NCBI RefSeq assembly: GCF_003966895.1
Contig: NZ_AP018449.1
Span: 2,032,501 to 2,096,500, forward strand
Length of the DNA: 64,000 nt
From: Methylomusa anaerophila
GTDB taxonomy: Bacteria > Bacillota > Negativicutes > Sporomusales > Sporomusaceae
Direction of reading: 5' to 3'
The position numbers and the translations under genes are program-made. Under the pieces are notes generated by a model that had not been told where the DNA came from, made no database searches, and saw only the letters and a list, made by a program, of their open reading frames with translations. This document shows, in pieces, positions 45,143 through 53,308 of the stretch (position 1 is its first letter; the number at the start of each line of letters is the position of its first letter).

Positions 45143-46582
45143 ATGAGAAAATTTAACCGGACGACTAAATTAAACATTAAGGTTATAGGCATTTTAGCGG
45201 TATTTATGTTTATTTTTATAGTATACAGCCAATGGATAGCTTTTCAGGAAAAAAAGACGGAGTTTGCCCGTCAGCTGGCGACCATTACCGAGTTCCTGGT
45301 GAATGAAATGCCGGCCAGTTCGTTTGCGGAAATTACCGTACGGCGCGGCGCCGGGGGAAAACCGATTGAAGAGCAGGTCATGGCTGTCAATCGGGAGATT
45401 CAGCCTATTTTAGCCAAGGTATTAATACCGGTAAGTAACGTAAAGTACGGTATCTATTCCACGCATCACCAAAGACTGGTCGCTGTCGGTCCTAAACTTG
45501 AACACATGTTGCTGGTAACTGTGGATCAAAGGCTGGCTGCGGAACTGACAAACGTAAACACGCCGCGGCTGGGGCAGGTGGATAATTCCCTGGTATGGTA
45601 TGGCGCGCCAATCCTGTATCATATAAGGCCTATCAGCAACAATGCCCAAATCATCGGCTATGCTGTTGCCTGTGTCAATTTGAACATTATCCAGGGTGAA
45701 TTATGGCAGATCGCAATGATAAATCTTTTGGCCGGATTTCTGGGGCTAATCATTGTAATTATGCTTTTTCAGGATATGTTCTTCAAACTTAAACAAGATT
45801 TAAACCTATTTGCCCAGGCCATTCTAAAGGGCGGCACCAAAAATTTTGTCAGTACAATAAGCGAATTAACCCCCGTATTACAATATATAAGTGATCAAAC
45901 AGAAAAAATGGCCCGTCTGGACAGGCTGAATATTATTGGTGAAATGGCTGCCAGTATCGGCCATGAAGTCCGGAATCCCCTAACGACGGTAAGAGGTTTT
46001 TTGCAGCATATGGGTAATAAAAAAGCTTTAGACAGCTACAAAGAACAATTTGAACTGATGATCAGTGAGCTTGACCGCGCCAATAGCATAATTACCGACT
46101 TTCTGTCCTTAGCCAAAAACAAGGCTATGGATTTTAAGGACCTTGACCTAAATAAAATAATTGCCGAGGTTACCCCCATGCTGCAGGCCGACGCCCTGCA
46201 GCACAATTGTCAGCTAGAACTTGATTTAAGCGTTGTTTCCACCGTGTGCGTTGACGAAAACAGTATGCGCCAACTCATTCTGAACCTGGTACGGAATGGG
46301 ATCGAAGCCATGCCCCAGGGCGGAACGGTAAAAATTGCCACCGTCAATTGCGGGGACAAATTGATGTTGGCCATAACCGACCAGGGAATAGGTATTCCGC
46401 CTGAATTTATGGACAAGCTGGGAACCCCGTTTTTTACCACCAAAGATAATGGCGTAGGCCTGGGGCTGGCAGTTTGCTATCGCATCGTTCAACGCCACGG
46501 GGCGACAATTTCGGCAGTCAGCCAACCGGGGAAAGGAACCAATTTTACCATTGAGTTCAACTGTAATGAAAAACCGGCATAG
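45143..46582 (+). CDS. Membrane sensor histidine kinase
   Basis: 479 residues. Two membrane helices (about 12-32 and 190-212) enclose an external sensor of ~155 residues. The DHp H-box is SIGHEVRNPLTTVRGFLQ, followed by the N-box (LVRNGIEAMP), G1 (DQGIGIP), F (TPFFTTK) and G2 (GVGLGLAV). It resembles KinB/sporulation-type kinases in its HATPase half. No response regulator is adjacent; tctB starts 38 bases downstream, so the kinase is probably part of the tct operon and may sense its substrate or a loaded binding protein. Confidence 0.88.
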   Translation: MRKFNRTTKLNIKVIGILAVFMFIFIVYSQWIAFQEKKTEFARQLATITEFLVNEMPASSFAEITVRRGAGGKPIEEQVMAVNREIQPILAKVLIPVSNVKYGIYSTHHQRLVAVGPKLEHMLLVTVDQRLAAELTNVNTPRLGQVDNSLVWYGAPILYHIRPISNNAQIIGYAVACVNLNIIQGELWQIAMINLLAGFLGLIIVIMLFQDMFFKLKQDLNLFAQAILKGGTKNFVSTISELTPVLQYISDQTEKMARLDRLNIIGEMAASIGHEVRNPLTTVRGFLQHMGNKKALDSYKEQFELMISELDRANSIITDFLSLAKNKAMDFKDLDLNKIIAEVTPMLQADALQHNCQLELDLSVVSTVCVDENSMRQLILNLVRNGIEAMPQGGTVKIATVNCGDKLMLAITDQGIGIPPEFMDKLGTPFFTTKDNGVGLGLAVCYRIVQRHGATISAVSQPGKGTNFTIEFNCNEKPA

Positions 46583-46620
46583 GGCAAGAGGAAAGGAAAA
46601 GGAAAAGGAGGTGATTCGCC

Positions 46621-47037
46621 ATGACCGAAAAAGCGCTGTCCATTTTTTTTCTTCTTTTCAGTTGTACTTATCTGTTTTTGGCCAGGGAACTGGCATTCGG
46701 CACGGCGGCAGCGCCGAAAACCGGTTTTTTGCCAACGCTGGCCGGGATTACGGCCGTTATATTAGGAATGGTAATTACCATCAGGCAATTGCTGCAAAAG
46801 CAACTTGCAGCAATTGTAATCAACTGGCGAAAGCTTAGTTTCGTTATCATTGGTTTGCTATGCTATCTAATTCTTCTAAAAATAACCGGTTATATTGCTG
46901 CCACCTTATTTTTCATGTTCTATTTGTTCAAAGTGGCCGATACCCCGGGCTGGATCCTGCCCGGCGCTCTTGCCGCCGTGATTGCCGTTGGTTTTTACTA
47001 TGTATTTACAGGGCTTTTAGACATTCAACTGCCGTAG
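46621..47037 (+). CDS. tctB: Tripartite tricarboxylate transporter small subunit TctB
   Basis: 138 residues with four hydrophobic helices, the TctB layout. AAAGGAGGTG lies seven bases before the ATG. It pairs with TctA to form the membrane part of a binding-protein-dependent, ion-driven transporter. tctA follows after 15 bases. Confidence 0.85.
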   Translation: MTEKALSIFFLLFSCTYLFLARELAFGTAAAPKTGFLPTLAGITAVILGMVITIRQLLQKQLAAIVINWRKLSFVIIGLLCYLILLKITGYIAATLFFMFYLFKVADTPGWILPGALAAVIAVGFYYVFTGLLDIQLP

Positions 47038-47052
47038 CCGGAAAGGAACGGG

Positions 47053-48585
47053 ATGATATTGGAAGTCTGGACCACGTTATTGCATGGGTTCTATGTCAGT
47101 ATTTCGCCGGAAAACCTGCTGGCTTGTACGGTGGGGGTCCTGCTGGGGACGCTGGCAGGGGTATTGCCGGGGATTGGGCCGGTGGGAGCCATTGCCTTGC
47201 TTTTGCCCCTCAGTTTTAGTATAAATGTTACTTCTTCCCTCATCATGTTCGCGGGAATATTTTACGGCGCAATGTATGGCGGGTCCACTACGTCAATACT
47301 CTTAAACCTGCCCGGGGAAGCGGCGTCGGTAGTCACTTGTATTGACGGCAACGCCATGGCCAAGCAGGGACGGGCGGGAGCGGCGCTGGCGGTTGCCGCC
47401 ATCGGTTCCTTCATTGCCGGGACACTGGGGGTGGTAGGCCTGACGCTGTTTGCGCCGCTGCTGGCCAATGCGGCGCTGGTGTTTGGCCCGGCGGAGTATT
47501 TCGCCATTGCCGTATTGGGCTTGATAATCCTTACCCGGCTGACAGGCAGATCCATGTTAAAATCGGCGTTAATGGCTGTCATCGGCATCATCCTGGGGAC
47601 GGTTGGCCTGGATAACCTGACAGGCGTCAGCCGCTTTAGCTACGTCTTTGATGAACTGCAGCGGGGTATGGAGTTCGCCATTGTCGCCATGGGGCTCTTT
47701 GGCGTAAGTGAAGTGCTGGATACTATGATCCGGCCGCCGGATAAAATCAGTTGGCAGCCGGTGCGGTTCCGGGAACTGTATCCCAGCTGGGAGGAATGGC
47801 GGCGTTCCCTGGCGCCTATCTTCCGGGGCGGGACCACCGGCTTTTTGGTGGGTTTGCTGCCGGGACCGGCAGCGACAATTTCCACTTTTGTGTCCTATGC
47901 CCTGGAAAAAAAACTAAGCAAACATCCGGAACAATTCGGCAAAGGGGCCATTGAAGGGGTTGCCGGGCCGGAGGCGGCCAATAATGCCGCCGCTTCGGCG
48001 ACAATGATTCCGTTATTGTCGCTGGGTTTGCCTTTTTCCGGGGCCTCCGCCATTTTGCTAAGCGGTTTTATGATTCATGGCGTAACGCCCGGTCCGACTA
48101 TGGTAACGGAGCGGCCTGACCTTTTCTGGGGTCTTATTGCCAGTATGTACCTCGGCAATGTACTGCTGCTTATTATCAATTTACCCATGGTCGGCATGTT
48201 TGCCTATATCCTCAAGACACCGGCAAATATTCTGATGCCGCTGGTGCTGATAATCACCATGGCCGGCGCTTATTCCCTCAACAATAGCGTTTTTGATTTG
48301 TGGCTGCTCGCTATCTTTGGCCTACTAGGATTTTTTATGCGCAAGACAGGCTTTGAGCCGGCGCCGCTGGCCGTTGGTCTTATGCTGGGCCCGGCGCTGG
48401 AGAGAGGCCTGGTGCAAGGACTGCTTATCGGCAACGGCGATATATGGACCTCATTTGCGCGGCCTATTTCCGGTACCCTGCTGGCGATAGCATTTATACT
48501 GATTCTTTTTAATGTGGTAAGGTGGGTTGGAAAAATAAGGTATGGCGGCAGGGCCGGCACAACCCATTTGGATAATAAACAATAA
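47053..48585 (+). CDS. tctA: Tripartite tricarboxylate transporter large subunit TctA
   Basis: 510 residues, about twelve helices. The two TctA signatures are present: GVLPGIGPVGAIALLLPL near the N-terminus and the inverted-repeat counterpart VGLLPGPAATISTFVSYALEKKLSKHPEQFGKGAIEGVAGPEAANNAA in the second half. It carries the ion-coupled transport of a carboxylate delivered by TctC proteins. Confidence 0.95.
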   Translation: MILEVWTTLLHGFYVSISPENLLACTVGVLLGTLAGVLPGIGPVGAIALLLPLSFSINVTSSLIMFAGIFYGAMYGGSTTSILLNLPGEAASVVTCIDGNAMAKQGRAGAALAVAAIGSFIAGTLGVVGLTLFAPLLANAALVFGPAEYFAIAVLGLIILTRLTGRSMLKSALMAVIGIILGTVGLDNLTGVSRFSYVFDELQRGMEFAIVAMGLFGVSEVLDTMIRPPDKISWQPVRFRELYPSWEEWRRSLAPIFRGGTTGFLVGLLPGPAATISTFVSYALEKKLSKHPEQFGKGAIEGVAGPEAANNAAASATMIPLLSLGLPFSGASAILLSGFMIHGVTPGPTMVTERPDLFWGLIASMYLGNVLLLIINLPMVGMFAYILKTPANILMPLVLIITMAGAYSLNNSVFDLWLLAIFGLLGFFMRKTGFEPAPLAVGLMLGPALERGLVQGLLIGNGDIWTSFARPISGTLLAIAFILILFNVVRWVGKIRYGGRAGTTHLDNKQ

Positions 48586-48604
48586 AAAGGGGAGGTAAGG
48601 TAAT

Positions 48605-49630
48605 ATGGGGTTTAAGAAGGTTGTTATTCTGGCACTTGCAGGTTTGCTAGCCATCGCAGCAATGATTGGCGGCTGCAGCTTTATGAAGGACACGCCGGTA
48701 ATCACTGAAAAAAAATATCCTGACGGACCGATTACGATAATCGTCCCCACCGGTCCCGGCGGGAGCCCGGATCTGATGGCGCGGGCCATGGAAAAGGCGG
48801 CGATGAAGTACCTGGGCTATCCGCTGGTGGTCAAAAATATACCCGGCGGGGCGGCCACCATTGGCTGGAACGAACTTGCCGGGTCCAAGCCGGACGGCTA
48901 TACCATCGGTGTTACAACAACCGGCATAATTTTGCAGCCGCTTTATGGCCCGACAAGATATCATTATCCTACAGCTTTAGAGCCCCTTGCCGAGGTGGGA
49001 ACATTGCCCATTGTGCTGGCGGTTCGCTCAGATCAGCCTTGGGAAAGTATTGATGATGTGGTGAAGTATGCTCAAGAACATCCTGGTGAAATAAAATATG
49101 CGCATCCTGGATTGGGGGCGCCGACCCATATTGTGGCGGAAATGTTTGCCAAAGCGGCCGGCATTGATATAAAGCAGGTGCCCTTTGTTACAGCGACGGA
49201 CGCAGTTGGCGCCTTTCTCGGCGGGCACGTTCAATTATTATTTATGAGTACGCCTGAATTGAAGGAACAAATAAGAAGCGGCAGGGTGAGAGTGCTGGCA
49301 GTGGCAGCGGAACAGCGGCTAACCGATGATCCCGAGTTGCAAAAGGTGCCAACCTTCAAGGAGCAAGGGCTGGACGTTGTCTTTAATCTTTGGCACGGAA
49401 TCGGCGCGCCGAAAATGATGCCGAAAGATGTGCAGGACAGACTGGCCGAAGGACTTAGGAACATTGTGAATGAACCAGAATTTAAGGAGAATATGAGCAA
49501 AATAGGCCTGACGGTTAAATATCTGGGGCCGCAAGAGTGTAGCGAAAGATGGATGGCCGACAATGCGCGGCTTACGAAGTTTGTAAAGGAATCCGGGATT
49601 GCCGAGCGGATAGCGGCGCAGAAAAACTGA
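48605..49630 (+). CDS. tctC: TctC-family binding lipoprotein, copy 1
   Basis: 341 residues. Signal peptide with a lipobox (MIGGC, Cys24). The mature domain opens YPDGPITIIVPTGPGGSPD and carries ELAGSKPDGYTIG, the canonical TctC/Bug ligand-binding landmarks. Bug proteins trap carboxylates or amino acids between two lobes. It lies 19 bases after tctA. The 3' end is almost identical to that of copy 3. Confidence 0.92.
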   Translation: MGFKKVVILALAGLLAIAAMIGGCSFMKDTPVITEKKYPDGPITIIVPTGPGGSPDLMARAMEKAAMKYLGYPLVVKNIPGGAATIGWNELAGSKPDGYTIGVTTTGIILQPLYGPTRYHYPTALEPLAEVGTLPIVLAVRSDQPWESIDDVVKYAQEHPGEIKYAHPGLGAPTHIVAEMFAKAAGIDIKQVPFVTATDAVGAFLGGHVQLLFMSTPELKEQIRSGRVRVLAVAAEQRLTDDPELQKVPTFKEQGLDVVFNLWHGIGAPKMMPKDVQDRLAEGLRNIVNEPEFKENMSKIGLTVKYLGPQECSERWMADNARLTKFVKESGIAERIAAQKN

Positions 49631-49649
49631 CATAATCCAAGGCGATATT

Positions 49650-49736
49650 CAGGAGTCAAAAGCCACAAGGCAGAATAAGAGAAGGGTCATCTCGAAGTAT
49701 TCTGACTTCTGACTCCTGACTTCTGAATACCTGAAT
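49650..49736. repeat. GGAGTCAGAATTCTGA-type repeat, copy 2
   Basis: TTCAGGAGTC at the left and ATTCTGACTTCTGACTCCTGACTTCTGAATA at the right, separating tctC copies 1 and 2. Confidence 0.7.
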
Positions 49737-49789
49737 AATAAGGAATACTAAATCAGTTACACTAAAATTTTGAACGGGGGAGTTACAGT

Positions 49790-50767
49790 ATGGAAGATAA
49801 GGCAATAAATGTTCCTGAGGAATACCCTGGCAAACCGATTACGGTAATTGTTCCCGTTACTGCCGGCGGCAGTCCGGATCTGGCGGTACGGATAATGGCA
49901 AAGGCGGCAGCCAAATACCTGGGTCAGCCGCTGTTTGTTACCAATGTACCCGGCGGCGGGGCCACCACCGGCTGGAATGAGCTTGCCGGGTCCAAGCCGG
50001 ACGGCTATACCCTTGGCGCCATAGCTACCGGCATAATTTTGCAAACCCTTTACGGTCCGGTAAAATATCATTATCCAACAGCGCTGGCGCCCCTTGCCCA
50101 TATAGGATCTCTGCCGGTAGTGGCCGCAGTGCTGGCGGACCAGCCTTGGCAAAATATAGATGACTTGGTTAAGTTTGCGCAAGAGCACCCCGGTGCATTA
50201 AAATTCGGTCACATGGGCTTAGGTTCGCCGGTGCATGCTGTGGGCGAGATGTTTGCCAAGCAGGCCGGCATTGATATTGTCCAGGTACCGTTTGACGGGG
50301 GGGTTGAAGTGGTTACATCGCTTGCAGAAGGGCATACCCAACTTGCATTTATAGATTATTCGCAAGTAAAAGACTATGTAAAAAACAGTAAGGTAAGAGT
50401 GTTGGCGCTTGCGGCGGAACAACGTCTGACTGTTCCCCTATTTAAGGATGTGCCAACCTTTAAAGAGCAAGGGCTGGACATTGTAATGGACCTGTGGCTG
50501 GGAGTCGGAGCGCCCAAGGGATTGCCGGAAGTTGTAAAAGACAAACTGGCTGCCGGACTGGAGGCAATTATCCATGATGCCGATGTTGTGAAAAATATGG
50601 CTGATTGGGGGATAATGCTGGAATACCTGGGACCGCAGGAGTTCACCGCAAAATGGCTGGCTGATAATGCCCGGCTTGCAAAAGCCGTCAAAGAGACCGG
50701 TATTGCCGAACGCATAGTGATGCAAAAAAATGCAGCCGCAGGGATTCTGGTTGGTGGGGACAGGTAA
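49790..50767 (+). CDS. TctC-family protein without signal peptide, copy 2
   Basis: 325 residues. The domain is intact (YPGKPITVIVPVTAGGSPD, ELAGSKPDGYTLG), but the protein starts at MEDKAINVPEEYPG. This Met aligns with the Met that follows the lipobox Cys in the other copies (CSFMKD), so signal peptide and lipobox are missing. GGGGGAG lies seven bases before this ATG, and an in-frame TAA about 30 bases upstream excludes a longer form. It should stay in the cytosol unless exported some other way. It has a short extra C-terminal tail (MQKNAAAGILVGGDR). Confidence 0.88.
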   Translation: MEDKAINVPEEYPGKPITVIVPVTAGGSPDLAVRIMAKAAAKYLGQPLFVTNVPGGGATTGWNELAGSKPDGYTLGAIATGIILQTLYGPVKYHYPTALAPLAHIGSLPVVAAVLADQPWQNIDDLVKFAQEHPGALKFGHMGLGSPVHAVGEMFAKQAGIDIVQVPFDGGVEVVTSLAEGHTQLAFIDYSQVKDYVKNSKVRVLALAAEQRLTVPLFKDVPTFKEQGLDIVMDLWLGVGAPKGLPEVVKDKLAAGLEAIIHDADVVKNMADWGIMLEYLGPQEFTAKWLADNARLAKAVKETGIAERIVMQKNAAAGILVGGDR

Positions 50768-50914
50768 ATTATTGGCTTGCATAGAGAGTGAACTCGTTTC
50801 AGCATAGCTGAAACATCGGGGATTCAGGAGTCTACTCCACCTGAATTAATGCCGCCTGTAGAGGCGGGAGTCTTGACTCATTAACAAGATAAAAAAGGAG
50901 GAGCGTAAGATAAT

Positions 50915-51940
50915 ATGGCTTTTAAGAAGAGTGGTGCTATTTTACTAGTTGTTTGCTTGCTGTCGATGGCCATAATGATTGGTGGCTGTAACTTCATAAA
51001 AAGTGTGCCGGTAGCAACTGAAAAAAAATATCCTGACGGACCGATTACCGTAATTGTTCCTACTCCAGCCGGTGGCAGTGTAGATATCATGGCGCGGGCG
51101 ATGGAGAAGGTAGCGATAAAACATTTGGGGCAGCCGATTATTGTTAAAAATTTACCCGGCGCAGGTGCTACGCTCGGTTGGAATGAACTTGCCGGATCTA
51201 AGCCGGATGGTTATACCATTGGTGTTGTAACTACAGGTATAATATTACAACCGCTTTGCAGTCCGACGCGGTACCATTATCCGACAGCGTTGGAACCGCT
51301 TGGTCAGGTGGTATCTTTACCGATAGTAGCAGTAGTCCGAGCCGATCAGCCTTGGCAAAGTATTGATGACTTAAATCGGTACGCTAAAGAACATCCGGGT
51401 GAAATAAAATTCGGTCATGTAGGTTTGGGTGCGGTGCGGCATATTGTAGGTGAGATGTTTGCCAAGGAGGCTGGCATCAATATCGGACAGGTTCCCTTTT
51501 CCGGAGAAGTAGAAGAACTTGCCGCCCTGCTGGGGGGACATGTACAAATTATATTTGTGAATACATCTATAATAAAAGACCATGTTAAAAGTGGTAAGGT
51601 AAGAGTATTAGCAGTTGCATCGGAACAACGGCTGAATGATCCTGTGTTCAAGGATGTGCCGACATTTAAGGAGCGAGGAATGGATGTGGTATTGAGTCTT
51701 TGGCATGGAATCGCCGCTCCCAAAATGATGCCGAAAGAAATACAAGCCAAGTTGGTAGAAGGACTCAGACAAGTGATAAATGATCCGGAATACAAGCAAA
51801 ACATGGAGAATTTGGGAATGCCGGTTGACTATCTGGGGCCGCAAGAGTTTAGTGAAAGATGGATAGCCGATACTGTGCGGCTTACGAAAGTGGTAAAGGA
51901 ATCCGGGCTTGCCGAACGGATAGCGGCGCAAAAAAACTGA
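50915..51940 (+). CDS. tctC: TctC-family binding lipoprotein, copy 3
   Basis: 341 residues, lipobox MIGGC as in copy 1. The middle (VSLPIVAVVRADQPWQSIDDL, KEHPGEIKFGHVGLG) is nearly identical to copy 4, also at base level, whereas the last ~40 residues are nearly identical to copy 1. It is AT-richer than copies 1 and 2. AAGGAGGAG precedes the start. Confidence 0.92.
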   Translation: MAFKKSGAILLVVCLLSMAIMIGGCNFIKSVPVATEKKYPDGPITVIVPTPAGGSVDIMARAMEKVAIKHLGQPIIVKNLPGAGATLGWNELAGSKPDGYTIGVVTTGIILQPLCSPTRYHYPTALEPLGQVVSLPIVAVVRADQPWQSIDDLNRYAKEHPGEIKFGHVGLGAVRHIVGEMFAKEAGINIGQVPFSGEVEELAALLGGHVQIIFVNTSIIKDHVKSGKVRVLAVASEQRLNDPVFKDVPTFKERGMDVVLSLWHGIAAPKMMPKEIQAKLVEGLRQVINDPEYKQNMENLGMPVDYLGPQEFSERWIADTVRLTKVVKESGLAERIAAQKN

Positions 51941-51961
51941 CATAATTAGGGGGCAACTATT

Positions 51962-51981
51962 TAGGAGTCAGAAGTCAGAAT
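51962..51981. repeat. GGAGTCAGAAGTCAGAATA fragment, copy 3
   Basis: A single arm of the GGAGTCAGAATTCTGA repeat lies behind tctC copy 3, without its partner arm. Confidence 0.6.
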
Positions 51982-52006
51982 AAAAATTTATGGAACTATA
52001 AATTCA

Positions 52007-52045
52007 GGGAGCAAGGTTTTTTACAACCTTGCTCCCATTTAATTT
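52007..52045 (+). terminator. Terminator between tctC copies 3 and 4
   Basis: GGGAGCAAGGTT and AACCTTGCTCCC form a perfect 12-bp stem with a T-rich tail. tctC copy 4 therefore probably has its own promoter or depends on read-through. Confidence 0.85.
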
Positions 52046-52219
52046 TTGCTAAATGGAATAAGCCATTTCCTGTTTCTTAAAATTTATACCTAATTATAAA
52101 AGGATGAATGAGAAAAAGAGTCGAATTATAGTCAGAGTATTTGAAACAATCCGTAGTTAAGGGGGTAGTCAAAAACTCGGGATCTAGCGAATATTCCGAA
52201 CAAAAGGGAGGAGGAAGGT

Positions 52220-53281
52220 ATGGCCTGTAATAAAATCGCTGCTCTGCTGGCTGCTTGCATGTTGGCGATGGCAATAATGGGTGGCGGTTGCAGTTTCATG
52301 AAAGATAAGCCGATAATCACTGAAAAAAAATATCCTGACAGACCGATTACAATAATTGTTCCCATTACTGCCGGTAGCAGCCCGGATATCATGGCTCGGG
52401 CGATGGAACGGACAGCGATAAAACATTTGGGGCAGCCGCTTATTGTTAAGAATTTACCTGGTGGGGCGGCTACGCTCGGCTGGAATGAACTTGCCGGATC
52501 TAAGCCGGATGGTTATACCATTGGCGTTGTAGTTACTGGTATTATATTGCAACCACTTTATGGCCCGACTCGATACCACTATCCGACAGCATTGGAGCCG
52601 CTTGCCCAAATTGTATCTTTACCGATAGTAGCAGTAGTCCGCGCCGACCAGCCTTGGCAAAGTATAGACGACCTAAGCCGGTACGCTAAAGAGCATCCGG
52701 GTGAAATAAAATTCGGTCACGTAGGGTTGGGTTCGCCGCGGCATATTGTCGGCGAGATGTTTGCATGGGAGGCCGGTATTACTATTACCCAGGTTCCCTT
52801 TGCCGGAGAACCGGAAGAACTTACGGCTCTTTTAGAGGGGCAGGTTCAACTCATATTTGTCCATACCGCCGTAATAAAAGAGTATGTCAAAAATGGTAAA
52901 GTAAGAGTGTTGGCAGTTGCGACAGAACAACGGCTGACTGATCCTGTGCTTAAGGATGTGCCAACATTTAAAGAGCAAGGGTTGAATGTGGTGTTTAGTC
53001 TTTGGCATGGAATTGCAGCACCCAAGGGCCTGCCCGAGTATAAAAAAGCCAGGCTGCTGGAAGAACTCAGAGAAATTGTAACCGACCCGGAATTTAAACA
53101 AAATATGGAAAGTTTTGGGATGCCTGTTGATTATCTGGGGCCGCACGAGTTTAGACGGAAATGGCTGATTGATAATGCGGAACTGGCCGATAACGAACGG
53201 CTCACGAAAATAATAAAAAAAGCAAGGATTCCCGAACTGATAGAGGAGCAAAAAAATAATAATCCAAAAGAATTTTTTTGA
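52220..53281 (+). CDS. tctC: TctC-family binding lipoprotein, copy 4
   Basis: 353 residues; lipobox MGGGC. Landmarks match the others (YPDRPITIIVP, ELAGSKPDGYTIG). The C-terminus is longer than in copies 1 and 3 and contains an insertion (NAELADNERLTKIIKKARIPE). It is separated from copy 3 by a strong terminator and 280 bases. AAGGGAGGAGG lies before the ATG. Confidence 0.92.
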   Translation: MACNKIAALLAACMLAMAIMGGGCSFMKDKPIITEKKYPDRPITIIVPITAGSSPDIMARAMERTAIKHLGQPLIVKNLPGGAATLGWNELAGSKPDGYTIGVVVTGIILQPLYGPTRYHYPTALEPLAQIVSLPIVAVVRADQPWQSIDDLSRYAKEHPGEIKFGHVGLGSPRHIVGEMFAWEAGITITQVPFAGEPEELTALLEGQVQLIFVHTAVIKEYVKNGKVRVLAVATEQRLTDPVLKDVPTFKEQGLNVVFSLWHGIAAPKGLPEYKKARLLEELREIVTDPEFKQNMESFGMPVDYLGPHEFRRKWLIDNAELADNERLTKIIKKARIPELIEEQKNNNPKEFF

Positions 53282-53308
53282 AACGCTCTTATAATTTTTA
53301 CTTGTGCC

